DNA of 25,011 nucleotides, taken from Bacillota bacterium. GTDB taxonomy: Bacteria > Bacillota_A > Clostridia > Peptostreptococcales > Anaerovoracaceae. Position numbers and translations under genes: made by a program. The stretch spans positions 1 through 25,011 of the forward strand of contig JAFTHD010000013.1 in NCBI GenBank assembly GCA_017457585.1. Direction: 5' to 3'. Below are positions 7,824 through 15,275 of the stretch, piece by piece (within the stretch, counting starts at the first letter, position 1; every line of letters starts with the position of its first letter). The notes under the pieces are model-generated. The model ran no database searches and was not told the DNA's origin. It was given only the letters and a program-made list of their open reading frames with translations.

Positions 7824-9149
7824 ATGGGCCAGAAACACCTGAATAGCGTTAAAGTAAGTCACGAGAAGCACACTTCCGGCTGCGCGACTGAAATAATGGC
7901 TATCCCGGAAACTGTCTGTATCTCAATGTCACAGCACATCGGCGCACCTTGTAAGCCTCTCGTTAAGAAGGGAGACCAGGTCAAGGTAGGCCAGCTAATC
8001 GGAGATACGGATGCTTTCGTGAGTGCCCCGATCCATTCAAGCGTGTCAGGAACCGTTAAGCAGATCAAGACCATGAGAAATGTCATGGGCGGATACGATC
8101 AGATGATCGAGATCGAGACGGACGGCAAGCAGGAAGTTTCGGAGGACGTTAAACCACCTGAAATCAACAGCTTTGAGGATTTCATCGCTGCCATCAGAGC
8201 AAGCGGAGTTGTAGGACTCGGTGGTGCATCATTCCCTACACACATCAAGTTAAATCCTAAGAATCTTGACGAATGTCACGATCTCATCGTCAACGCAGCA
8301 GAATGTGAACCGTTTATCACTTCTGACCACAGACTCATGCTGGAGAACGCAGATTCGATCATCGACGGCGTACTGGCAATCATGAAGTGGTTAAACCTGG
8401 ACAAGGGTCACATCGGCGTCGAGGAGAACAAGCCGGATGCTATCGAAAGCCTGAGAAAGGAGATAGCAGACAGAGGTCATTCGGGAGACGTAGAAGTTCA
8501 CGTTCTGAGAGCAAGGTACCCACAGGGCGCTGAGCGTGTCATGATTTACGAGATTCTCGGCAAGACTATGAATGCAGGCGAGCTGCCTGCACAGCACGGA
8601 GTTATCCTCTCCAACGTTACTACGATCGCGTTCATAGGGCAGCACCTGAAGACCGGAAGACCGCTCACAACGAAGAGAGTGACCGTTGACGGAAGTGCTG
8701 TTGCAGAGCCGAAGAACATCATCGTTCCGATCGGTGCTGCTATCGCAGATGTTATCGAAGCCTGCGGCGGGTACAAGGCAGAGCCTAAGAAGATACTCAT
8801 GGGCGGACCTATGATGGGAAGAGCCATCTACTCAGATGAGCAGCCTATCGTAAAGAACAACAATGCGATCCTGGCATTCTCATTCGAGGGTGACGCTAAG
8901 CGATTTGACATTCAGGAAGAGACAGCATGTATCAAGTGCGGCAGATGCCACGGTGCATGTCCGTTCAACCTCCTGCCTGTAGCCATCGCTTCAGCTTACG
9001 ACCAGAGAGACGCCGGCAAACTTGACGCACTTAAGGTAATGCAGTGCATGGAATGCGGAAGCTGTTCCTACATTTGCCCTGCGAGAAGACCACTGAGCTT
9101 TATCAATAAGATGGCAAAGGGTGTTGTAAAGGAGGCGCAGAGTAAGTAA
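7824..9149 (+). CDS. rnfC: Rnf complex subunit C (NADH-side, Fe-S/FMN protein)
   Basis: Peripheral cytoplasmic subunit of the Rnf ferredoxin:NAD+ oxidoreductase, the part that docks NAD(H). It has 441 residues. The N-terminal third contains the lipoyl-like fold seen in RnfC (GDQVKVGQLIGDTDAFVSAP, about 50-69). The middle has the Gly-rich NAD/FMN region (VVGLGGASFPTHIK and AAECEPFITSDHRLM). The C-terminal part carries two [4Fe-4S] motifs, CIKCGRCHGACP from residue 369 and CMECGSCSYICP from residue 408. ATG 7824 is chosen over TTG 7818 because GAAAGGAAGG (7807-7815) stands at normal distance. It is the first gene of a six-gene operon, and its stop codon overlaps the rnfD start (TAATG). Confidence 0.96.
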   Translation: MGQKHLNSVKVSHEKHTSGCATEIMAIPETVCISMSQHIGAPCKPLVKKGDQVKVGQLIGDTDAFVSAPIHSSVSGTVKQIKTMRNVMGGYDQMIEIETDGKQEVSEDVKPPEINSFEDFIAAIRASGVVGLGGASFPTHIKLNPKNLDECHDLIVNAAECEPFITSDHRLMLENADSIIDGVLAIMKWLNLDKGHIGVEENKPDAIESLRKEIADRGHSGDVEVHVLRARYPQGAERVMIYEILGKTMNAGELPAQHGVILSNVTTIAFIGQHLKTGRPLTTKRVTVDGSAVAEPKNIIVPIGAAIADVIEACGGYKAEPKKILMGGPMMGRAIYSDEQPIVKNNNAILAFSFEGDAKRFDIQEETACIKCGRCHGACPFNLLPVAIASAYDQRDAGKLDALKVMQCMECGSCSYICPARRPLSFINKMAKGVVKEAQSK

Positions 9150-10174
9150 TGGCGAATAAATATCACGGAAACCTGGTTGTGTCTTCATCACCACATATGG
9201 TCTCACCTACAGACACAACTAAGATAATGGGAACTGTTATGCTGGCCCTCCTGCCTGCACTGGCTGTCGGCGTATATCAGTTCGGACTGAGAGCGCTTGT
9301 ACTCACATGCGTATGCGTGATAGCAAGCGTAGGATTTGAATATCTTTACAATCTCTTAATGAAGAGACCACAGACAGTAGGCGATCTTTCGGCAGCTCTT
9401 ACAGGACTTCTCATAGCCCTCAACTGCCCGTCAAGCCTGCCGTTTACAATTACAATCGTAGGTTGCTTCGCAGCAGTGATCGTTGTTAAGCAGCTCTTCG
9501 GCGGTCTGGGACAGAACATTGTAAACCCTGCAGTAACTGCCAGAGTATTCATGTTCATCGCATTTGCAACAGAGATGACAAGCTGGCCTGTATCGAGAAT
9601 TTCTCACGTTACAGAGGCACTGAATCCTGTTGATCCTGAGATGCCGGATGCAATCACAGCCGCTACAGCTCTCGGACAGCTTGGACACGGCGACGGAACA
9701 CTCGCTTCCGTTGAGTACTCCAACCTGGATCTTTTCCTCGGAAACACAGGCGGATGTATCGGCGAAATCAGTGCACTGGCTCTGATTATCGGTGGAGCAT
9801 TCCTCATCTGGAGAAAGATCATATCACCAATCATTCCGCTCACATTCATCGGAACAGTATTCCTGCTGGGACTGATCTGGGGCGGATTTGACGGAGCGAT
9901 CTTCCACATCTGTGCAGGCGGCGTAATGCTCGGTGCATTCTTCTGCGCTACAGACTACGTTACTTCACCTACACTTCCGATGGGTAAGGTAATCTTCGGT
10001 ATCGGATGTGGTATATTCACGATGCTCATAAGAATCTTCGGTTCTTATCCTGAAGGCGTATCCTTTGCAATCCTGCTCATGAACATCCTCACTCCGTTCA
10101 TCGACAGATTCTGCGAAGGAAGAGCATTCCCACTTCCAAAGGCAGCGAAAGGAGGCGACGGTGATGGAAAATAA
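9149..10174 (+). CDS. rnfD: Rnf complex subunit D (membrane flavoprotein)
   Basis: Integral membrane subunit related to NqrB that carries covalently bound FMN and takes part in ion translocation. It has 341 residues with about eight to ten hydrophobic segments. The N-terminus has SSSPHMVSPTDTTKIMG, typical of RnfD, where the SPH block precedes the first helix. NCPSSLPFTITIVG and QNIVNPAVTARVF are family blocks. The sequence ATDYVTSPTLPMGK (about residues 267-280) is where the family's FMN-bearing Thr motif is expected. It begins inside the rnfC stop codon and overlaps rnfG by 11 bases, indicating translational coupling. Confidence 0.96.
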   Translation: MANKYHGNLVVSSSPHMVSPTDTTKIMGTVMLALLPALAVGVYQFGLRALVLTCVCVIASVGFEYLYNLLMKRPQTVGDLSAALTGLLIALNCPSSLPFTITIVGCFAAVIVVKQLFGGLGQNIVNPAVTARVFMFIAFATEMTSWPVSRISHVTEALNPVDPEMPDAITAATALGQLGHGDGTLASVEYSNLDLFLGNTGGCIGEISALALIIGGAFLIWRKIISPIIPLTFIGTVFLLGLIWGGFDGAIFHICAGGVMLGAFFCATDYVTSPTLPMGKVIFGIGCGIFTMLIRIFGSYPEGVSFAILLMNILTPFIDRFCEGRAFPLPKAAKGGDGDGK

Positions 10175-10715
10175 CAAGTTCAAAGAAAACTTCATTCCTG
10201 CTATCGTGCTGCTTTGCATCTGTCTCTGTGCTACTTTGGCACTGGCTGCAACACATGCAGTAACACAGCCTCTCATCGACGCAAACGCTGAGAAGGCTGC
10301 TAACGAAGCAAGAGCACTTGTACTTCCTGAAGGCGACGGCTTCACAGAATACGACGGAAGCCTTCTTGAGGGAGTTGATGACTGCTACATCGCTAACAAC
10401 GGCGTAGGCATGGCTGTGACTTCACATTACAAAGGATTCGGCGGTGACGTTAAGGTTATGACAGGTATCGACGCGAACGGTCAGATTACAGGCGTAACGG
10501 TAACGGAACACTCCGAGACTCCGGGACTTGGTACCAAGGACATGACGCCTGAATACCTGGCACAGTACAGTGGAGTTTCAGAAGCACCGGAAGCCAGCAT
10601 CAGCGATGATGCTAACATCGACGCAGTTACAGGAGCCACGATCTCCGCTAATGCGATCTACAATTCCGTTGGCGAAGCACTGGCGCAGTTTGAAAGTTGC
10701 GGAGGTGTGAAATAA
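10164..10715 (+). CDS. rnfG: Rnf complex subunit G (covalent FMN subunit)
   Basis: Rnf subunit anchored by one N-terminal membrane segment (about residues 10-33), with an extracytoplasmic FMN_bind domain. The flavinylation motif TGAT is at residues 156-159 (DAVTGATISA), with Thr159 as the expected site of phosphoester-linked FMN attached by an ApbE-type transferase. No apbE gene is in the window. It has 183 residues, normal for RnfG. ATG 10164 is preferred over GTG 10161 because GGAGG at 10151-10155 is then eight bases away. The start lies inside rnfD and the stop overlaps the rnfE start. Confidence 0.95.
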   Translation: MENNKFKENFIPAIVLLCICLCATLALAATHAVTQPLIDANAEKAANEARALVLPEGDGFTEYDGSLLEGVDDCYIANNGVGMAVTSHYKGFGGDVKVMTGIDANGQITGVTVTEHSETPGLGTKDMTPEYLAQYSGVSEAPEASISDDANIDAVTGATISANAIYNSVGEALAQFESCGGVK

Positions 10716-11413
10716 TGGATAACAAGACAAGCAAATTAACAGTATTCACAAAGGGCCTCATCAAAGAGAACCCGGTTCTGGTACTGCTCCTGGGATGCTG
10801 TCCTACACTGGCTGTAACGACCAGTGCGGTCAACGGACTGGGCATGGGCGTATCGACGATGGCCGTTCTCGTTTGTGCAAATATCGTAATCTCACTTTTG
10901 AGAAACATCATTCCTGATAAAGTAAGAATCCCTTGCTACATCGTAGTAATCGCAGCGTTCGTAACCATCGTTCAGTTCGCACTGAAGGCATATCTGCCTG
11001 CACTGGACAAGGCGCTCGGACTGTTCATCCCGCTGATCGTAGTAAACTGCATCATCCTGGGTAGAGCTGAGATGTTCGCTTCAAAGAACGGCGTATTCGA
11101 TTCACTGCTCGATGGTCTCGGCATGGGCGTAGGTTTCACATGGGCTCTCGGCCTCATGGGTCTCATCAGAGAATTCCTGGGAAGCGGTACTGCATTCGGT
11201 ATCGACATCCTGGCACACCTCGGATGGACGCCTGCCGGAATCTTCATGCTGGCTCCGGGCGGATTCTTCATCTTCGGTATCCTGATTGCAGGTGTAAACT
11301 TCTTCTCCAAGGACGGAGCAAAGAAGGAATTCAGCTGTGAAGGCTGTATGTTTGCAGGAAACTGCAACCCTGAAGCAGGAGAAGGCTGTGACGGAAAGGA
11401 GGCTAAAGCATAA
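10715..11413 (+). CDS. rnfE: Rnf complex subunit E (membrane subunit)
   Basis: Integral membrane subunit related to NqrD. RnfA and RnfE together form the inverted-topology pair at the core of the ion and electron path. It has 232 residues and six hydrophobic segments. Family blocks include ENPVLVLLLGCCPTLAVTTS (about residues 18-37) and PLIVVNCIILGRAEMFA. The Cys in these two blocks match the membrane-buried Fe-S ligands known for this family. The start is ATG 10715, overlapping the rnfG stop with GGAGG nine bases upstream; the in-frame ATG at 10697 is in the wrong place relative to that site. Unusual feature: a soluble C-terminal tail with four Cys (C208, C211, C217, C225). Confidence 0.95.
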   Translation: MDNKTSKLTVFTKGLIKENPVLVLLLGCCPTLAVTTSAVNGLGMGVSTMAVLVCANIVISLLRNIIPDKVRIPCYIVVIAAFVTIVQFALKAYLPALDKALGLFIPLIVVNCIILGRAEMFASKNGVFDSLLDGLGMGVGFTWALGLMGLIREFLGSGTAFGIDILAHLGWTPAGIFMLAPGGFFIFGILIAGVNFFSKDGAKKEFSCEGCMFAGNCNPEAGEGCDGKEAKA

Positions 11414-12006
11414 TGACTGGTATATTATCGATCATGCTGGCAGTTATACTGACCAACAACTATGTATTAGCTCAGTTCCTTGGTATCTGTCCGTTCCTGG
11501 GAGTATCCAAGAAACTCGATTCCGCAGTAGGTATGGGTGCAGCCGTAATCTTCGTAATGGTTCTGGCTACAGCCGTAACATGGCCTATTCAGTACTTCAT
11601 CTTAGAGAGATTTGATATCGCTTACCTGCAGACCATCGTGTTCATCCTGATCATCGCGTCGCTGGTACAGCTGGTTGAAATGACTCTTAAGAAGTACATG
11701 CCGCCTCTTTACAAGTCACTGGGCGTATTCCTCCCACTGATCACTACAAACTGTGCGGTTCTCGGTCTTACGATCAACAACATTACAGATGGATACAACT
11801 ACGTTGAGTCAATCTTCTGCTCCATCGGCGCAGGAATCGGCTTCCTCCTCGCTCTCGTACTCTTCGCAGGAATGAGAGAGAAGATGGAAAACAACAAGGG
11901 TATCCCTAAGTGCTTCCAGGGAGCACCTATAACACTCGTTGCAGCTTCCATCCTGGCAATGTCATTCATGATGTTCTCAGGTGTAGTAGACGGCATATTC
12001 GGCTAA
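11413..12006 (+). CDS. rnfA: Rnf complex subunit A (membrane subunit)
   Basis: Integral membrane subunit related to NqrE and the partner of RnfE. It has 197 residues and six hydrophobic segments. Diagnostic blocks are LTNNYVLAQFLGICPFLGVS (about 13-32) and LPLITTNCAVLGLT, each with the Cys that supplies an intramembrane Fe-S ligand. The start overlaps the rnfE stop as TAATG, with AAAGGAGG upstream. No anomalies seen. Confidence 0.97.
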   Translation: MTGILSIMLAVILTNNYVLAQFLGICPFLGVSKKLDSAVGMGAAVIFVMVLATAVTWPIQYFILERFDIAYLQTIVFILIIASLVQLVEMTLKKYMPPLYKSLGVFLPLITTNCAVLGLTINNITDGYNYVESIFCSIGAGIGFLLALVLFAGMREKMENNKGIPKCFQGAPITLVAASILAMSFMMFSGVVDGIFG

Positions 12007-12021
12007 GAAGGAGGGAGACGT

Positions 12022-13098
12022 ATGAGTGCAATAATACTGCCTGCTATCATCGTAGCAGTGATTGGTCTTATCGCAGGTGTTATCCTGACGATAGCCGCAA
12101 AGCTTATGTTCGTTCCTGTAAACGAGAAGGTTGCCCTCGTTCAGGAGGCTATGCCGGGCGCTAACTGCGGTGCCTGCGGTTTCCCTGGGTGCGACGGATA
12201 TGCGACTTCTCTCGGAGAAGGCGAAACGGACGATATTACAAGATGTCCTGTAGGCGGAGCAGCTCTTCAGGCTGCACTGTCAGAGATTCTGGGACTTGAA
12301 GGTGGCTCAGCAGAACCTGAAACAGCAATGGTAATGTGTAAGGGTCACTACGGCGTTACGAATGAGATCATGCAGGATTCAAGAATCCACACATGCTCTG
12401 AAGCCAAGATGTTCTACGGCGGCCAGTGGGCTTGCAAGTACGGATGTCTTGGTCTGGGTGACTGCGTAAGCTCATGTCAGTTTAACGCCATCGGAATCGT
12501 AAACGGTGTTGCATGGGTGGACAGAGAGAACTGCGTAGGCTGTAAAGCTTGTGCTGTTGCTTGTCCTCAGAACATCATCGACATGGTTCCAAAGAAGAGC
12601 ATGGTATTCGTAACCTGTAAGTCAACTGACAAGGGTGCCGTTGCAAGAAAGGCCTGCCAGGCTGCTTGTATCGGATGTATGAAGTGTCAGAAGGCTTGTA
12701 AGTTCGACGCCATTACAGTTGAGAACTTCCTGGCTCACATAGATCCTGTTAAGTGTAAGAACTGCGGACTCTGTGTTAAGGAATGTCCTACTGAGGCGAT
12801 TATCAACCTTAGGAAGAAAAAGACGCCTGCTAAGCCAAAGATGACGCCTGAGCAGATCGAAGCTGCGAAGGCAGCGGCTGCTGCAAAGAAGGCGGCTGCC
12901 GCTGAGGCTAAGGCCGAAGCGCCGAAGGAAATCGAGGCGAAAGCCGAAGCACCAAAGGAAATCGAGGCGAAAGCCGACGCGCCAAAGGAAGTCGAGGCTC
13001 CGAAGGCTGACGCGCCAAAGGAAGTTGAAGCTCCAAAGGCCGACGCTCCGAAGGAAGTTGAAGCTCCAAAGGCCGACGCAGAAGCAAAGGCTGAATAA
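12022..13098 (+). CDS. rnfB: Rnf complex subunit B (ferredoxin-accepting Fe-S protein)
   Basis: Entry point for electrons from reduced ferredoxin. One N-terminal membrane helix (about residues 4-28) is followed by the RnfB-type [4Fe-4S] motif CGACGFPGC (C49, C52, C57) with a fourth Cys near C75. Further Cys-rich blocks follow: [47 protein letters not shown] and [16 protein letters not shown]. This is a multi-cluster clostridial-type RnfB rather than the short proteobacterial form. From about residue 275 the protein becomes a Lys/Ala/Glu/Pro tail, with in-register repeats from residue 295 (listed separately). It has 358 residues, last gene of the operon, 15 bases after rnfA, with a strong GAAGGAGGG ribosome site; a terminator follows. 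Confidence 0.96.
   Translation: MSAIILPAIIVAVIGLIAGVILTIAAKLMFVPVNEKVALVQEAMPGANCGACGFPGCDGYATSLGEGETDDITRCPVGGAALQAALSEILGLEGGSAEPETAMVMCKGHYGVTNEIMQDSRIHTCSEAKMFYGGQWACKYGCLGLGDCVSSCQFNAIGIVNGVAWVDRENCVGCKACAVACPQNIIDMVPKKSMVFVTCKSTDKGAVARKACQAACIGCMKCQKACKFDAITVENFLAHIDPVKCKNCGLCVKECPTEAIINLRKKKTPAKPKMTPEQIEAAKAAAAAKKAAAAEAKAEAPKEIEAKAEAPKEIEAKADAPKEVEAPKADAPKEVEAPKADAPKEVEAPKADAEAKAE
12904..13092 (+). repeat. tandem repeat encoding the RnfB C-terminal tail
   Basis: Six in-frame units of 30, 30, 30, 33, 33 and a partial unit. The three 30-base units start at 12904, 12934 and 12964 and encode variants of [10 protein letters not shown]. The 33-base units start at 12994 and 13027 and encode [11 protein letters not shown]. 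The last unit starts at 13060 and is degenerate. Neighbouring units differ mostly at third positions, so the array expanded by duplication while keeping the reading frame. Confidence 0.9.
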
Positions 13099-13125
13099 TC
13101 TTCAAGAGATCATTTAAAATAGACG

Positions 13126-13160
13126 CTGCTGCATCCACTACGGGTGCAGCAGTTCTTTCT
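13126..13160 (+). terminator. intrinsic terminator of the rnf operon
   Basis: An 11-pair stem (13126-13136 with 13142-13152, one T-G pair) and loop ACTAC, followed by TTCTTTCT. It starts 27 bases after the rnfB stop. Confidence 0.85.
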
Positions 13161-13180
13161 GACGATAGTCAAAGTCCATA

Positions 13181-13209
13181 TTGCGACAATTTCATTTGAG
13201 GAGTATAAT
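13181..13209 (+). promoter_or_regulatory. promoter of the DUF4418 gene
   Basis: TTGCGA (13181-13186), 17-base spacer and a perfect -10 box TATAAT (13204-13209). The predicted start is about 13216, inside the following operator. It lies just after the rnf terminator, so the DUF4418 gene is a separate unit. Confidence 0.72.
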
Positions 13210-13213
13210 ACCG

Positions 13214-13229
13214 GTTAGAGAAAACTAAC
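13214..13229 (+). promoter_or_regulatory. operator dyad GTTAG-N6-CTAAC upstream of the DUF4418 gene
   Basis: GTTAG AGAAAA CTAAC begins five bases after the -10 box and covers the predicted start site. The arms and spacing match the other four sites; the six central bases differ, which suggests the arms are what is recognised. Confidence 0.65.
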
Positions 13230-13255
13230 TATAAATTACATCATGGGAGGACAAC

Positions 13256-13726
13256 ATGGTAATCAACAGGATTTCAGGTGTACTGACTATAATCATGGGA
13301 GCACTCATGGCGATAGGCCCGCTCACCTTTGCACACGTATGCAACGACATGAGCGGATCCGTTCCGGCATGCCATGAGACAAGGACGACAGCAATCATAC
13401 TCGGACTCATCATCGTAATTCTCGGACTTGCGCTTTGCTTGTTCAAGAGCAGAATCGCAGGGAAGATATTTCCGATTCTTTTCATAATTGCAGGAATTGC
13501 GGGCGTACTGGTTCCGACGGTCATCGCGCCTGTTTGCAAGATGAAGGACATGCATTGTCACATGTACACGCTGCCATTCCTCATTGCAGACAGCCTTTTG
13601 CTCATAGGAATTTCGGCAATCTTCGCACTCATTGCGTTTAAGAGAAAGCCGAAGGTTCAGGCAGAAGCCGTTGCAGCAGTCGAAGCGGCTGAAGTGATTG
13701 AACATACAGACGGGAAGTCGGAATAA
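13256..13726 (+). CDS. DUF4418 family small membrane protein
   Basis: A 156-residue protein with four hydrophobic segments (about residues 5-27, 45-63, 70-92 and 105-128) and a short hydrophilic Ala/Glu-rich tail. It matches my memory of the DUF4418 family, whose members often sit near FtsX-type ABC transporters in Clostridia; function is not established. Two Cys/His groups lie at membrane boundaries: C29 with C39-H40 (VPACHETRTTA), and C94 with H100-C101-H102 (PVCKMKDMHCHMYTLP). Such pairs could bind a metal or heme, or form disulfides. It has its own promoter with the shared operator, supporting a role in the same iron response as the FTR1 system downstream. Ribosome site GGGAGG precedes ATG 13256. 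Confidence 0.7.
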   Translation: MVINRISGVLTIIMGALMAIGPLTFAHVCNDMSGSVPACHETRTTAIILGLIIVILGLALCLFKSRIAGKIFPILFIIAGIAGVLVPTVIAPVCKMKDMHCHMYTLPFLIADSLLLIGISAIFALIAFKRKPKVQAEAVAAVEAAEVIEHTDGKSE

Positions 13727-13734
13727 TTCCATCT

Positions 13735-13752
13735 GTTTATTTGTAAATAAAC
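13735..13752 (+). other. AT-rich palindrome after the DUF4418 gene
   Basis: GTTTATTT-GT-AAATAAAC, a perfect 8-bp dyad with a 2-base centre, nine bases after the stop codon. It lacks a T run, so it is at best a weak terminator and possibly a transcript-end hairpin. Confidence 0.4.
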
Positions 13753-13753
13753 C

Positions 13754-13798
13754 GTCAAGTTAATACTTGACAACGGGAAAAAAGAGGCATAATATAAT
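13754..13798 (+). promoter_or_regulatory. promoter of the FTR1-P19 unit with a dyad over the -35 box
   Basis: TTGACA (13767-13772) with TAATAT (13790-13795) at 17 bases; TATAAT (13793-13798) overlaps at 20 bases. The -35 box is part of a perfect dyad, GTCAAGT-TAAT-ACTTGAC (13754-13771). Two GTTAG-N6-CTAAC sites lie downstream. Confidence 0.6.
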
Positions 13799-13807
13799 CA
13801 AGTAAGC

Positions 13808-13823
13808 GTTAGTTTCGGCTAAC
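13808..13823 (+). promoter_or_regulatory. first operator dyad upstream of the FTR1 gene
   Basis: GTTAG TTTCGG CTAAC lies just after the predicted start site of the 13767 promoter. Same arms and spacing as the other regulon sites. Confidence 0.62.
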
Positions 13824-13841
13824 CTTATTTTTTGTATACGG

Positions 13842-13857
13842 GTTAGTTATCACTAAC
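13842..13857 (+). promoter_or_regulatory. second operator dyad upstream of the FTR1 gene
   Basis: GTTAG TTATCA CTAAC begins 34 bases after the first site, in the FTR1 leader and about 30 bases before the start codon. The 34-base offset is near three helical turns, so two bound dimers could lie on about the same face of the DNA. It shares GTTAGTTA with the sites at 7410 and 16017. Confidence 0.62.
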
Positions 13858-13888
13858 AACTAAATTTACTAACGCTAAGAGGAGAGTT

Positions 13889-15190
13889 ATGGAAGTATTA
13901 AAGAGATCATTCGCGGTACTGTGCATGATTCTCGTGCTTATATGCACACCGGTTTTCTCCTTCGCAGATCAGTCCGGTGAATACTACAAGACATGGGAAG
14001 AATACTACACAGCAAATAATCTGGACGCGAGGAACTGGCATGAAGTTGCGGATGCCATCGATGTAATCATCGATCACGCAGTTGAACTTTATGAACAGGG
14101 AGATTCGGCTGAAGCATATGAGTATGCGAAGGCAACTTACTGGGGTTACTACGAGACGACAGGTTTTGAGCGTAACACCATGACCTATATTTCGGGCAGA
14201 GTCGGAGCCGTTGAGCTTCAGTTTACGGCATTCCGAAAAGCTATAAAAAAGGATGAAGGTGCTGATAAGGCAAAGGAAGAAGGGGCGAAGCTGAGCTCCA
14301 TGCTTCATGAGGACGCAGAGATACTCCAGCCGGGCGGCGCAACATCAGACGCTGGTGCTGGCGGTACAGTAGCTGTATTCCTGGGAAGCCTTACCATCAT
14401 ACTGAGGGAAGGACTTGAAGCGATCCTCATCGTCGGCGCTATCGCAGCCTACCTGAGGAAGTCCGGAAATCTTCAGGGGCTTAAGCCTGTATACGGCGGT
14501 GCGATTATTGCCGTTGCATGCAGTTTCGCTATGGCAGCCCTCTTAAGCTACATCAAGAACCAGAATGCAGAGGCAGCAATGTCTCAGGAAATCATAGAAG
14601 GTATCGCAGCACTTACGGCGGTAGCCGTTCTCTTCTACGTAAGTAACTGGATGGTATCCAAGTCAGAGGCGGCCGTTTGGAGCTCCTACATCGAAAAGCA
14701 GGTGGAAAGCTCCGTAACGAAGGGAAGCATCTTCGCCCTGGCATTCACCTCCTGGCTTGCAGTATTCAGAGAAGGTGCGGAAGTGATTCTCTTCTATCAG
14801 CCACTCATGCAGGAGAGCAGTGCAAAGGCTGTATGGGGCGGATTCATCCTCGGATGCGTGCTTCTCGTAGGCGTATGGATCCTCATCCACTTCGTCAGCG
14901 TCAAGCTGCCGCTTAAGCCGTTCTTCATGGCAAGTAGTATCCTGATGGCAGTTATGTCCATCTGCTTCCTGGGCGCAGGAATCAAGGAACTCATCGAAGG
15001 TGGTGTAATCAACGCTTCATACCACGACTGGTTCCCGATCAACGATACGCTGGATATGCTGGGTCTGTACCCACTCTATGAGACGCTTATCCCGCAGGCA
15101 ATACTTCTGGTTATTACGATCATCACATTCGTAATCTGGATCAGAAGGAACAACCGTATTGCAAAGGAAGCTGCTACAAAAGCAGCGTAA
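13889..15190 (+). CDS. FTR1 family iron permease
   Basis: High-affinity iron permease of the FTR1/FetM/EfeU family, in the cell membrane. A signal peptide (about residues 1-27) is followed by a helical extracytoplasmic domain of about 130 residues and seven hydrophobic segments (from about residue 160 to the end). The two diagnostic iron-binding motifs REXXE are REGLE (residues 173-177) and REGAE (residues 294-298), both in membrane helices. It has 433 residues. In Campylobacter (Cj1658) and uropathogenic E. coli (FetM) the homologue works with a P19-type protein, and the next gene here is P19-like. AGGAGAG precedes ATG 13889. Upstream are one promoter and two copies of the regulon dyad, supporting iron-repressed expression. 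Confidence 0.93.
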   Translation: MEVLKRSFAVLCMILVLICTPVFSFADQSGEYYKTWEEYYTANNLDARNWHEVADAIDVIIDHAVELYEQGDSAEAYEYAKATYWGYYETTGFERNTMTYISGRVGAVELQFTAFRKAIKKDEGADKAKEEGAKLSSMLHEDAEILQPGGATSDAGAGGTVAVFLGSLTIILREGLEAILIVGAIAAYLRKSGNLQGLKPVYGGAIIAVACSFAMAALLSYIKNQNAEAAMSQEIIEGIAALTAVAVLFYVSNWMVSKSEAAVWSSYIEKQVESSVTKGSIFALAFTSWLAVFREGAEVILFYQPLMQESSAKAVWGGFILGCVLLVGVWILIHFVSVKLPLKPFFMASSILMAVMSICFLGAGIKELIEGGVINASYHDWFPINDTLDMLGLYPLYETLIPQAILLVITIITFVIWIRRNNRIAKEAATKAA

Positions 15191-15201
15191 ATAGGACCCT
15201 G

Positions 15202-15218
15202 ACTGCATTTGCAGTTTT
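15202..15218 (+). other. small hairpin between the FTR1 and P19 genes
   Basis: ACTGCA-TT-TGCAGT followed by TTT, 12 bases after the FTR1 stop. It is too short to be a confident terminator; it could reduce read-through or protect the upstream message, so that P19 and permease amounts differ. Confidence 0.35.
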
Positions 15219-15275
15219 GGATAAAAGTGACACAACAATATTTACAATGATGGTTTTGAAAGGAGAAAAACTCAA

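Noticed and set aside
10697..10715. Earlier in-frame ATG for rnfE
   Set aside because: It overlaps the GGAGG ribosome site region and adds six residues not expected for RnfE; ATG 10715 is properly spaced.
12904..13092. CRISPR-like array
   Set aside because: Units are contiguous, in frame with rnfB and have no spacers.
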